A DNA stretch of 24,277 nt from Methanosarcina sp. UBA5 (GTDB taxonomy: Archaea; Halobacteriota; Methanosarcinia; Methanosarcinales; Methanosarcinaceae), in NCBI RefSeq assembly GCF_002505485.1, contig NZ_DAVG01000127.1, forward strand, positions 1-24,277, written 5' to 3'. Position numbers and translations under genes: made by a program. The notes beneath the pieces were generated by a model. That model searched no databases. It was given only the letters and a program-made list of their open reading frames with translations, and was not told the DNA's origin. Shown here one piece after another: positions 15,421 through 23,534 of the stretch (the first letter of the stretch is position 1; every line of letters starts with the position of its first letter).

Positions 15421-16097
15421 CTAATCTATAATTCTCCCGCCGACAAGCCTGATAATCCTGTTAGCTTTTGAGGCCAGGTCCTCATGAGTAACCATGATAA
15501 AGGTCTGATTATACTCCCTGTTCAGCCGTCTGAGCAGTTCATAGATCAGGTCACCCGTTTTTGTATCAAGGTTGCCTTTAGGCTCGTCCCCAAGCACGAT
15601 TGCAGGAGAGCAACTAAATGCCCTTGCTACTGCAACCCTCTGGTTCTACCCTCCTGAAAGTTCACCGGGTTTGTGATCCACCCGGTCTTCAAGTCCTATA
15701 TCTTTCAGGAGATTTTCAGCAATTTCTTGTGCTTCTTTCCTGTTTTATCCCGCAATCAAGAACGGCATTACTACATTTTCCAGAGCCGTAAATCCGGGAG
15801 CAGATGATGGTACTGAAAGACAAAGCCGAGAATCCTGTTCCGCATCCCGGGACGTTCCTTATCCGAGATATTTGTTACGTCTTTACCGTTTATCAGGAGC
15901 GTCACCGAACTTGGGGTGTCCAGCAGACCTATCAGATGCATAAGTGTGCTTTTACCTGAACCCAGCGGCCCAACAATTGCCACAAACTCCCCTTTCTTAA
16001 TTCTCAAATTTGCATCGTCGAGCGCACTAAATTCCATTCCGTTTTTATATATTTTTGTCAGATTTTTAAGCTCAGTAATTGGGCTTTCTTTAGTCAT
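15421..16097 (-). pseudogene. LolD/MacB-type ABC ATPase, broken
   Basis: The frame starts MTKESPITELKNLTKIYKNG with Walker A GPLGSGKST and Q-loop GFVFQYHHLLPD, then breaks. One base appears lost near 15795-15800 (a T from a TTT run), turning the expected FTALENVV into LRLWKM and a stop. In the restored frame the rest reads VVMPFLIAG, a TAA (near 15747), EIAENLLKDIGLEDRVDH, then LSGG followed by a TAG in place of the signature Gln (near 15648-15650). It goes on NQRVAVARAFSCSP, VLGDEPKGNLD (Thr replaced by Lys), VTHE and IIRLVGGRIID, ending at TAG 15421. A frameshift, an ochre stop, an amber stop and a changed Walker B neighbourhood mean it is dead. No permease is adjacent. Confidence 0.88.
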
Positions 16098-16236
16098 ACT
16101 TTTCCTGCGTTCTCAAAACCATTGTAATAAAAGTAGAGGGGCTCTTAACTAAAGAGCTTTTGGGGCAGAACACAGGATTCTGCGGAAAAACTCTATTTTG
16201 AGGCAGCTTTCCCTTTTGTTTTGAGATGAGAATTTT

Positions 16237-16299
16237 ACAAGAGGAAAATCTACAAGAGGAAAATTCTACAAGAGGAAAATTCTACAAGATCAGAATTCT
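16237..16299. repeat. Tandem repeat, 16-bp unit, downstream of EamA gene
   Basis: Four copies of ACAAGAGGAAAATTCT (15, 16, 16 and 16 bp; the last reads ACAAGATCAGAATTCT), ending 14 bp before the EamA stop codon on the complementary strand. Confidence 0.75.
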
Positions 16300-16312
16300 A
16301 GGTTATGTTCTT

Positions 16313-17197
16313 CTATTTCAGGCCTACTCCATCCCTTTTACTTATAATGTAAGCTGCTGTCAGAATGAAAACGCAACCAAGAAAAGTCGAGGCGTAGAGC
16401 GGATTTTTCAGGACAGTAACGTCAAAGAAAATTCCGGAAACAGGCTCGACCAGGGCAAGAATGCTTCCTGTCTGGGCTCTGATTCTCGAGATCCCTCTAA
16501 GGTAAATTACGGCAGCGAACGTAATAGTTAAGCCAAAGAGAAGCAGGATGTCAAGGTTCTTAACGAAAACGGCAGCTGGAATGGAGAGGGCAGACGGCAA
16601 CACAAAGAGAAGGCTTATTCCAGTCAGCCAGAAAGTTTGGGCTATTCCTGAGTAATCATCCCTCAGATACCGGATCGTTATTATATTTGCCCCGAATGAG
16701 AGTCCTGAAAGTAACCCGAAAAAAAGGCCTTTCTGGAAATCAGGACCTGTATGCCCAAGAATTTCTCCCGGGCGGGCGATCAGTAGAACTCCTGCAGCTG
16801 CGAGCAAAAGAGGGAAAAAGCTATTACTGCTTCTGTGTTCTCCGAGAATAGACGGAGCAAACAGACTAACATACACAGGAGCCGTATAAAGTAGAAGGAC
16901 AGCAACTGAGACCCCACTATACCGGATGGACGAAAAGTAACACATTCCTGTTATCGCATTCAAAAGGCCCAGCAACAGAAGATATCTTCTTTTCTTTTGG
17001 GGTTTGAGCTGTCCGAGCCCTCGATTGAGCAGCAGATAAACAAAAATCATGCAGAATCCAAAGAAAAGCCTGGAGAAAAGGATCGATCCGGTTGACATAT
17101 CCTGAACTCTGTCCAGAAAAACTCCTATAGTGCCGTAAATTATGCTGCCAGTTATAATTTCCAAATATGGCTTTAAAGAGTATTCCTGCGCAGACAT
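16313..17197 (-). CDS. EamA/DMT family transporter
   Basis: 294 aa with ten membrane segments arranged as two EamA repeats. The first includes YGTIGVFLDRVQDMS, FSRLFFGFCMIFVYLLL and LNAITGMCYFSSIRYSGVSV; the second starts near GLLSGLSFGANIITIRYLRD and ends ILALVEPVSGIFFDVTVL, ILTAAYIIS. These are the drug/metabolite exporter hallmarks (RhaT/YdcZ-like group). The substrate is unknown. It ends in TAG. Its start codon lies at the very edge of a transposase remnant, so the promoter is either inside former insertion-sequence DNA or was replaced by it. Confidence 0.88.
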   Translation of the reverse strand: MSAQEYSLKPYLEIITGSIIYGTIGVFLDRVQDMSTGSILFSRLFFGFCMIFVYLLLNRGLGQLKPQKKRRYLLLLGLLNAITGMCYFSSIRYSGVSVAVLLLYTAPVYVSLFAPSILGEHRSSNSFFPLLLAAAGVLLIARPGEILGHTGPDFQKGLFFGLLSGLSFGANIITIRYLRDDYSGIAQTFWLTGISLLFVLPSALSIPAAVFVKNLDILLLFGLTITFAAVIYLRGISRIRAQTGSILALVEPVSGIFFDVTVLKNPLYASTFLGCVFILTAAYIISKRDGVGLK

Positions 17198-17199
17198 GG

Positions 17200-17987
17200 T
17201 CGAGAATTAAAAGCTTGCGGATATATATTTTTTGGGCGTGGAAAAATCTCGAACCCGTGAGCTTTATGAAGAATTTTGAATAAGAAATAGCCCCCTTTTA
17301 ATTTCTTCATTTCGAGAAGGCTTGTAATTCCTTTCTTTCTGTATCTTTTAAGTTCTTTGAGTATTTCTGGATAAATTTTAGGTTCTGCTGCACTTGCTTC
17401 ATTAATACGAAACGCTAAAGGTTTCAATGTTTGAGAATCAAGTGCAAGAGTCAGTTTCATGCTAATGAAGAAACCTCTATGGGTTGAATGGCCCCATTTA
17501 TAGTCTTTATTTTCCAGGCTTTCTTTGGTAATCTTTTTAGCGTGCCAGTTCAGGTTAAGGTTTATGTCAGTGCTGTCAATAATAATGCCTTTTGACCCAC
17601 TTTTTCTCTTAGGACATAAATTATTCAATATTTCAAAAACAAAAGCAGTAAACTCTTGTGGCTCATACTTACTAAGAATGCCATAAATTTCATTTTCAGT
17701 TGGTACTAAACTGATTTTTAAAAAGTTTCTTAAGATTTCTCTTTCTTTTAATTACTTTATAGCATATGAGATTTCACAAGAAAAAACATACTCAGAAGAA
17801 CAATTTTTATAGTAGGTACTGATTTGTGGAGGGGCACAATGTTCCTCCTTGTAAGAGTTTGCTTACAAAATCTCAAATCAAAAACATTTAATATTTCGGA
17901 CAATAATTTCCACTTGAAATCTTCGTTTAGTGGTATAAGCGGAGGTTTCGTAGTCATCACCACAGAAGGATTATTAATCCTTCTCAA
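17200..17987 (-). pseudogene. DDE transposase (IS5/IS4-type) remnant
   Basis: Three pieces of one transposase are readable on the minus strand. Piece 1 has PPLIPLNEDFKWKLLSEI, RRNIVPLHKSVPTIKIVLLS. After a one-base slip near 17770 piece 2 reads SCEISYAIK, a TAA, then LKEREILRNFLKISLVPTEN and EIYGILSKYEPQEFTAFVFE. Piece 3 is GIIIDSTDINLNLNWHAKKI, YKWGHSTHRGFFISMKLTLA, ASAAEPKIYPEILKELKRY. IIIDSTD holds the first catalytic Asp. Beyond it the similarity fades (GYFLFKILHKAHGF, FPRPKNIY) and the last ~100 residues with the catalytic Glu are missing, the sequence running into the EamA start. It is inactive. Confidence 0.85.
17964..17984. repeat. Perfect 21-bp hairpin at the 5' end of the transposase remnant
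   Basis: AGAAGGATTA and TAATCCTTCT flank one central base. It overlaps the first codons of the transposase frame. It may be a leader hairpin of the insertion sequence or part of its end. Confidence 0.55.
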
Positions 17988-18129
17988 TAAAATTTACGAT
18001 TTTTTATGACCTTAATTAATATTTAGGCGAAAAATTAGATGTACTTTTTTTAGGGAAATAATGTGATATCTTTGTTAATGGGAAAAAACAGTAATAACTC
18101 TTAATTAACAATGGACTTAAGAGAGCCCT

Positions 18130-18230
18130 AATAAGAAAAGAAAGAAAAAAGAAAAACAAGGGAAAGAGAAAGCAAGTAAACAAGAAAGCATAAACAAGGA
18201 AGCAGGTAAATAAGGAAGCTGTTTAAATAG
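18130..18230. repeat. Purine-rich low-complexity tract
   Basis: Repeated AAGAAAG, GAAAGAG and AACAAGGAAGCA motifs, without a fixed period, fill the leader zone just before tsr3. Confidence 0.5.
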
Positions 18231-18255
18231 GATCTCATCATCCAGAGGATAAGTA

Positions 18256-18777
18256 ATGAATCCAACAGATCAACGGGATATTCCCCTTTACATATATCAT
18301 GCCGGGCAGTGTGACCCGAAAAAGTGCACCGGAAGAAAATTGGCTCGCTTTGACCTTGCCCGCCTTTATGACAAGATATCAAGGCTGCCAAGGTCAGCGA
18401 TCCTTCTTGACCCTACTGCAGAAAAAGCCCTATCTGCTGCCGACGATTACAGAAAAGGTGTCATCGTACTCGATTGTTCCTGGGAAGAAGTGGAAAGGGT
18501 TTTTCCTGAACTTGCGAAGTTGAATCTTGAGCACAGAGCCCTTCCTTATTTGCTTGCAGGAAACCCTGTTAATTTCGGAAGGCCCTTCAAACTCAATTCA
18601 GCTGAAGCCTTTGCAGCAGCTCTATGTATTTTGGGGCATAAAGAACAGGCTGAAAAAGTTCTCTCCAAGTTTAATTGGGGGCACAGTTTTCTCGAACTCA
18701 ATAAGGAACCGCTTGAAGAATATGCCACAGCAAAAAACAGTACTGAGATCGTGGAAATTCAGAGTCATTACTTCTAA
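18256..18777 (+). CDS. tsr3: Tsr3, 18S/16S rRNA aminocarboxypropyltransferase (DUF367)
   Basis: 173 aa. It transfers the aminocarboxypropyl group of SAM to the modified uridine in the small-subunit rRNA P-site loop (m1acp3-type modification). Recognition comes from the N-terminal IYHAGQCDPKKCTGRKLARF, the typical 'DPKKCTGxKL' motif, then AILLDPTAEKALSAAD, VIVLDCSWEEVE, and NLEHRALPYLLAGNPVNFGRPFKL (given in two overlapping halves: HRALPYLLAGNPVNFG and RPFKLNSAEAFAAAL). The C-terminal KFNWGHSFLELNKEPLEEYA is also conserved. AGAGG at 18244-18248 is 7 nt before the ATG. It is full length. A 24-bp tandem repeat starts right after the stop. Confidence 0.9.
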   Translation: MNPTDQRDIPLYIYHAGQCDPKKCTGRKLARFDLARLYDKISRLPRSAILLDPTAEKALSAADDYRKGVIVLDCSWEEVERVFPELAKLNLEHRALPYLLAGNPVNFGRPFKLNSAEAFAAALCILGHKEQAEKVLSKFNWGHSFLELNKEPLEEYATAKNSTEIVEIQSHYF

Positions 18778-18781
18778 ATAT

Positions 18782-18889
18782 TTATTGTCCACTATCTCCG
18801 AATGTCCATTGTCCACTATCTCCAAATATCTATTGTCCACTATCTCCGAATATCCATTGTCCACCATTTCCGAATATCCACTGTTTCTA
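18782..18889. repeat. Tandem repeat, 24-bp unit, after tsr3
   Basis: Four full copies and a partial of a 24-bp unit beginning ATTGTCCACTATCTCCGAAT, with one to three changes per copy. There are no unique spacers, so it is not CRISPR. The period is a multiple of three, so long open frames cross it on both strands, but they lack starts and protein character. Confidence 0.85.
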
Positions 18890-18974
18890 ATTATTTTTGA
18901 AAGCCCGCAAATTCGGGCTTACTCTAAGAAGATACTCGTAAAAGACCTGAAATGAAGAAAAGGATGTTTGTACA

Positions 18975-19466
18975 ATGAAAGTACCTGTGAAAGTAGAGGC
19001 CAGAAAACAGATAGGAGTTATAGGTGCAGGGGCTTGTGGCAGCGAAGTAAGGACTCTTGCAGAAAGGGTGGGAAGAGAGATTGCAAAAAGAGGTGCGGTT
19101 CTGCTCTGCGGAGGTCTGGGCGGAGTTATGGAGGCTGCCGCATATGGAGCAAAGCAGGAAGGGGGAATAACCCTGGGAATTTTGCCCGGAGCCCTGCGAG
19201 AAGAAGCGAATCTCTGGATAGATATTGCGGTTGTTAGCGGGATGGGGCATGCCAGAAACGCTCTCATAGCGCAGTCTTCAGATGCATTGATTGCGGTTAA
19301 TGGAGAATACGGAACACTTTCGGAGATAGCGCTGGGTCTAAAGATGGGTAAACCTGTAGTTGTGGTCGAACCAGGCTGGAAAATTGAAGGCATTCACAGG
19401 GCAAAAAGTCCAGAAGAAGCCGTAGAACTTGCTTTTAGGCTGACTGAAAATAAGGGAACGTACTAA
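18975..19466 (+). CDS. TIGR00725 family protein (LOG/Rossmann-like)
   Basis: 163 aa. A Rossmann-like fold opens QIGVIGAGACGSEVRTLAER, followed by GREIAKRGAVLLCGGLGGVM, and then GMGHARNALIAQSSDALIAV and GEYGTLSEIALGLKMGKPVV. GGLGGVM and EYGTLSE are the TIGR00725/LOG-type signature; related 'lysine decarboxylase-like' LOG proteins cleave nucleotide monophosphates with a PGGxGTxxE motif, here replaced by NGEYGTLSE. Activity and substrate are unproven. An AGGA lies 10 nt before the ATG. It stands between tsr3 and topA, apparently on its own transcript. Confidence 0.85.
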   Translation: MKVPVKVEARKQIGVIGAGACGSEVRTLAERVGREIAKRGAVLLCGGLGGVMEAAAYGAKQEGGITLGILPGALREEANLWIDIAVVSGMGHARNALIAQSSDALIAVNGEYGTLSEIALGLKMGKPVVVVEPGWKIEGIHRAKSPEEAVELAFRLTENKGTY

Positions 19467-19825
19467 GAAAGTACTAAAAACAGCTAAACAAAAGCTGAGA
19501 GATATTTGAGATTGAGATATTGAAAGGAATCAGCAGAAAAAATATCCCCTAGAAAATCGTATCCCATAGAGTTGTGAAGAGAGAAATAAGGACAGCTGAG
19601 TAGAAGAGTTTAACGGGTGGATGGAGCCTCTTGAATGGCAGATGAAGATCTCTGAGACTAATTTTAGTTACGGATGACAGCGTATTTCGAGATTTAATCC
19701 AAAAATATATATTGGAAAAGGAAACTTCAAAGAATTAGGAGGCAGGCTTTGTCTCAGACTGGAAGGAGTTTTGGGGTACGCTAGTATTCCTCCATAGAAT
19801 TTAAAAAATTATACCGGAGTTTTAG
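19467..19825. other. Leader region of topA
   Basis: No gene was recognised. AAAAATATATATT near 19701-19713 is a good TATA box and would start a message with about 90 nt of leader; a GGAG lies 7 nt before the topA ATG. Confidence 0.45.
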
Positions 19826-22117
19826 ATGCACCTGATTGTAACGGAAAAAAATATAGCAGCAAGGAGGATAGCTGCGATTCTGGCTCCAAAAAACCCGAAG
19901 AAAGATAGAGTCAGTGGAGTAGACGTATACCGGTATGAGATTGAGTCCGATGGAGAGAAGCAGGAGACTGTAGTTGTAGGGCTGTCGGGCCATATCGTAG
20001 GGATCGATTTTCCCAAGGAGTACAATAACTGGCAAAAAGTGGAGGCTAAAACCCTTATCGACGCCGACATCATAACTACTCCTATCAACCGGAAGATCGT
20101 AACTGCCCTTAGAAGCCTGGGAAAAGAGGCAAGCAGGGTCACAATTGCTACTGACTACGACCGGGAAGGAGAACTGATAGGAGTCGAGGCCCTCAATATC
20201 ATAAAACAGGTGAATCCGAATGTTCCTTTTGACCGGGTGCGCTACAGCGCAATAACCCCAAAGGCAATAGAAGCCGCATTTTCAAATGCAACAGATGTTG
20301 ATTTTAATCTTGCGGATGCAGGCCATTCCAGGCAGGTCATTGACCTCGTCTGGGGCGCAGCTCTTACCCGTTATATTTCTCTTGCCGCAGGCAGGCTTGG
20401 GAAGATGTTCCTTTCTGTAGGCAGGGTACAGTCGCCAACCCTTTCTCTTATTGTTGACAGGGAAAAAGAACGAAATATTTTTGTCTCAACTCCTTACTGG
20501 GAGATCTATGCCGAACTTCAAAATGAAGAAGGAAAAACCTTCTTAGCTCAGCATTCAACCCGCCGATTCCTGGATAAAAAGGAAGCGACAAAAGTCTTCA
20601 AGAAACTGGGAAACCAGGCCGAATTAAAAGAAATCGAAAAAGGGAAAAAGACTGACCAACCTCCTACTCCATTTAATACCACAGGTTTTATAAGCGCAGC
20701 AAACTCAATTGGGCTCAGTCCCGCAAACGCAATGCGGATAGCCGAAGCTCTTTATACGAACGGTTATATTTCATACCCAAGGACTGACAATACGGTTTAT
20801 CCCGAAACCCTTGACCTGAGGGCGCAGATTGAGATTTTCAAAGAAGGTCCCTTTAAAAAATATGCAGACGCCCTGCTTGAGAAGGCCGAACTCATTCCTA
20901 CGCGAGGAAAAAAGGAAACCACGGATCATCCACCTATTTTTCCGGCTTCCCTTGCAAAAGAGTCCGACTTAAAAGAGGACGAGTGGAAAGTCTACGAACT
21001 TGTAGTCAGGCGTTTTTTTGCGACCTTTGCCGGGCCAAGCGAATGGGAAACTATGCGCTTGAGGCTTGACATCAATGGAGAAGAGTTCAGAGCAAACGGG
21101 GCAAGGCTTGTAGAGCCTGGCTGGAGATGGTATTATCCTTACAATGCTCCTGAAGACAGGCTGTTTCCCGAACTCCATAAAGGCGATTTCCTGAAGGTTA
21201 TAAACAAAGAAATGCCGGATAAAGAAACCCAGCCTCCGGGCCGTTACGGGCAGGGAAGACTTATCAATATTATGGAAGAGCTCGGGCTCGGAACAAAGGC
21301 AACGCGGCATGAGATAATCAGCAAGCTTTATTCTAGGGCCTACATTCACGGAAATCCCGTGCAGCCTACGAATACCTCTTTTGCAGTAATGGATACTCTT
21401 GAGAAGTATTCCCCTACTATCACAAAACCGGACATGACAAAGCTGCTTGAAGAAAACATGGACCGGATTGCCGAGGGCAAGATCAAAGAAGTTGCTGTCC
21501 TCGAAGAATCACGGGATATACTGAAACAGGTCTTCTCGGAACTCAATAAAAACCGGGACAAAATCGTGGAATCACTCCAGGCAGGTCTCAGGGAAGACAA
21601 AATAATAGGCACCTGTTCAGACTGCGGAAGCGAACTTATGATCCGGCGTTCGAAAAGAGGAGGCCGTTTTATAGGCTGTAACAATTATCCGAACTGTACC
21701 TTTTCCCTCCCTCTACCCAGAAGCGGACAGATTATAGTTACTGACAAGTTATGTGAAGCCCACGGCCTGCACCATATCCGTATAATCAACGCAGGAAAAC
21801 GACCCTGGGACCTAGGCTGCCCTCAGTGCAATTTTATAGAATGGCAGAAAACCCAACAGGAAGAGCAGGCCCAGCAGCCTAAAAAGGAAAAACCCAAATC
21901 AATTAAGGATCTCGAAGGCGTGGGAAAAGCCACCGCAGGAAAACTGGAAGAAGCCGGGATTACAAGTGTGGAAGCCCTGGCAGAAGCCGATCCTGTAGAA
22001 CTTGCAAAAACAATAAAAATTAGTGTAAAGAAGGTAAAAAGCTGGCAGGTCTCATGCAACGGCACAGTTGAGAGCAACAGCACAGTTAAGGATAACTGTA
22101 CAGCTGAGGACGTGTGA
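19826..22117 (+). CDS. topA: DNA topoisomerase I (type IA), with zinc finger and HhH tail
   Basis: 763 aa. It relaxes negative supercoils by transient single-strand cleavage. The TOPRIM domain runs from MHLIVTEKN (Glu7) to TDYDREGELIG (Asp110, Asp112, Glu114). The cleavage domain has SVGRVQSPTLSLIVDREKE, LYTNGYISYPRTDNT (catalytic Tyr317) and RYGQGRLINIMEELGLGTKA. After residue ~590 comes a four-cysteine zinc ribbon (CSDCGSELMIRR ... GCNNYPNC), then a second Cys/His cluster (LCEAHGLHHI ... LGCPQC). A C-terminal helix-hairpin-helix pair follows (SIKDLEGVGKATAGKLEEAG). The last ~20 residues are Asn/Ser/Thr-rich and repetitive. It is not a reverse gyrase: there is no helicase part. It is full length and stands alone, with a palindrome after the stop. 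Confidence 0.96.
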   Translation: MHLIVTEKNIAARRIAAILAPKNPKKDRVSGVDVYRYEIESDGEKQETVVVGLSGHIVGIDFPKEYNNWQKVEAKTLIDADIITTPINRKIVTALRSLGKEASRVTIATDYDREGELIGVEALNIIKQVNPNVPFDRVRYSAITPKAIEAAFSNATDVDFNLADAGHSRQVIDLVWGAALTRYISLAAGRLGKMFLSVGRVQSPTLSLIVDREKERNIFVSTPYWEIYAELQNEEGKTFLAQHSTRRFLDKKEATKVFKKLGNQAELKEIEKGKKTDQPPTPFNTTGFISAANSIGLSPANAMRIAEALYTNGYISYPRTDNTVYPETLDLRAQIEIFKEGPFKKYADALLEKAELIPTRGKKETTDHPPIFPASLAKESDLKEDEWKVYELVVRRFFATFAGPSEWETMRLRLDINGEEFRANGARLVEPGWRWYYPYNAPEDRLFPELHKGDFLKVINKEMPDKETQPPGRYGQGRLINIMEELGLGTKATRHEIISKLYSRAYIHGNPVQPTNTSFAVMDTLEKYSPTITKPDMTKLLEENMDRIAEGKIKEVAVLEESRDILKQVFSELNKNRDKIVESLQAGLREDKIIGTCSDCGSELMIRRSKRGGRFIGCNNYPNCTFSLPLPRSGQIIVTDKLCEAHGLHHIRIINAGKRPWDLGCPQCNFIEWQKTQQEEQAQQPKKEKPKSIKDLEGVGKATAGKLEEAGITSVEALAEADPVELAKTIKISVKKVKSWQVSCNGTVESNSTVKDNCTAEDV

Positions 22118-22150
22118 AAAATAGTCCTCACTGACGTCAGTGTTTTATTT
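22106..22150 (+). terminator. Palindromic terminator of topA
   Basis: CACTGACGTCAGTG at 22129-22142 is a perfect 14-bp palindrome followed by TTTTATTTTT. Just before it GAGGA (22106-22110) can pair with TCCTC (22125-22129). Confidence 0.6.
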
Positions 22151-22233
22151 TTGCCTGCTTGGAAAAAATCCACGTGTATAAACCCTCAAAGGCGAGGAAA
22201 ATGTGGTTCTCAAATCAGAAACTTGTTCTGTTG

Positions 22234-22473
22234 TTAAAAAAACTTTGCTCTTCGACCAGGTTTGCATTTAAGGCTGAACAAGCCTTCATTTTCAGCTCGT
22301 TTTATCCAACGATAAACCGTTGAACCATGGACTAATAGATCTTCTGCAACTTTAGCTACACTCAAACCATTTTTAACCAATAATAAAGCTTGAAGTCTAA
22401 TTCTCTCATTTTTATTGTAGGAACTACTTACAGCTGTGGCAATATCATAAGTGGTAAACATTTTCAAGCTCAT
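22234..22473 (-). pseudogene. IS630-type transposase, N-terminal fragment
   Basis: About 80 aa remain, the helix-turn-helix head of an IS630/Tc1-like transposase: YNKNERIRLQALLLVKNGLS, VAKVAEDLLVHGSTVYRWIK, RAENEGLFSLKCKPGRRAKF. The catalytic DDE domain is absent; the frame stops right after GRRAKFF. No terminal repeats were seen. It is dead as a transposase. Confidence 0.8.
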
Positions 22474-22579
22474 ATATAAAACAATATAATGATATCTAAT
22501 AGAATAATGTTGCAATAAATACAGATCTGACTATATGCTGAATAATTAAATTTTTTTATTTGTTTTTCAATTTAAGGGT

Positions 22580-22949
22580 TTATTTGCTTTCAGAGTAGAT
22601 ACCGGGTCTTGTATTTGTTGTCACTGTTATGTAATTTGTCTTAGTTGCAGTACTGCTGCCTGCCGCATTGCTTACTGTAAGTGTAACCTTATATTTTCCT
22701 TCCTGTAAATACTGATTTTTTGGATTCTTGGTTGTTGAAGCTTTTCCGTCTCCAAAATGCCATTTCCATTTAGTCGGGGTTCCTGTGCTTTTGTCGGTGA
22801 ATGAAACTGTTAATGGAGCTTTTCCGGAGGTAGGTTTCGCAGAAAAAATTGCGACCGGTGGGTTTGGGGTCGGTTTATTTCCTGAAATAGTGCACAATAT
22901 GAAAAAATGTTAATAATTTGGATTTATTTACATTCTTAAACTTTCTCAT
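22580..22949 (-). pseudogene. Secreted PKD-domain surface protein, internally deleted
   Basis: A start at 22949 gives a signal-peptide-like MRKFKNVNKSKLLTFF but then reads out of frame to a stop near GKYFRK-like residues. In the neighbouring frame the sequence becomes ISGNKPTPNPPVAIFSAKPT, then GKAPLTVSFTDKSTGTPTKW, HFGDGKASTTKNP and YLQEGKYKVTLTVSNAAGSS, a complete PKD domain ending in TAA at 22580. Thus the gene keeps its secretion start and its last domain but lost its middle. The PKD domain resembles that of the beta-helix protein at 10054 (same FxDxSxG...W.FGDG core). A direct reading from the internal ATG at 22897 would lack a signal and is unlikely to be exported. Confidence 0.65.
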
Positions 22950-23202
22950 TCGAATCGTGGCTTTATAAGTAAAGCCCCGCGTGCATCCCTTCGAAAATTA
23001 TTTGTGTTTCAGATCAGTCTTCCATAATTTACAGGCCTGAAATGAGTGAAAATCAATTTAGATACTTTGAAAAAAACAAAATTCCGGGCAAAATATTGTA
23101 GATTATTTGTCCTTGCGCCTACAGAAGTATTTAACAATATTATCGCAAATATTATATTAGATATTATAGTAAAATTTTAATGTATTTTAAGAAGGTTTTA
23201 TT

Positions 23203-23388
23203 CTGGAACTTACTTTTAAAGGTGGATGCAGGGAAGTAGGACGTTCTGGTTTGCTTGTAAATGGGGAAGTCTTGCTCGATTACGGGATAAAAACAGGAGA
23301 CATTCCAGAGTATATAAGTTTTATTAGTGAGATATTTTATTTAGAAGGTAGGCCAAAAAACTGTGCTTCGAATGGAAACAGTATATGA
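23203..23388 (+). pseudogene. Copy of the first ~38 codons of a beta-CASP nuclease gene
   Basis: From a CTG at 23203 the frame reads LELTFKGGCREVGRSGLLVN then GEVLLDYGIKTGDIPEY. This is the N-terminus of archaeal mRNA 3'-end processing factors (beta-CASP/metallo-beta-lactamase, normally 'MELTFLGGCREVGRSA..'). A GAAGG ribosome-like stretch lies 7-8 nt upstream and AT-rich promoter-like DNA before it. The expected ATG is now CTG. After codon 38 similarity ends (SFISEIFYLEGRPKNC) and a TGA follows at 23386. The beta-CASP gene itself lies 147 bp further on the opposite strand. The metal-binding HxHxDH motif is not included, so it cannot be active. Confidence 0.7.
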
Positions 23389-23534
23389 AATTTAAAAGAT
23401 TGACTTAATTAGAATGTGCAAAAAACATTGAACTTCATTTATACTTTGTTTTGTATATCCTTCAAGTTTTTGGATGAGTATAAATAAACTGGAGTATCAG
23501 CTAAAGGATAAGTCCTTTTCGACTTTTATCTTTA

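Noticed and set aside
15640..15655. Functional pyrrolysine codon
   Set aside because: The gene also has a frameshift and a TAA stop, so decay explains the TAG better.
18782..18889. CRISPR array
   Set aside because: Units are contiguous with no unique spacers and no cas genes nearby; it is a plain tandem repeat. The same holds for the other repeats.
18527..18955. Open frames crossing the 24-bp repeat
   Set aside because: They exist because the period is a multiple of three; they overlap tsr3 and have no start signal or known protein features.
23503..23518. AAAGGA/TCCTTT hairpin after the beta-CASP gene as terminator
   Set aside because: The stem is only 6 bp and on the minus strand no T-run follows.
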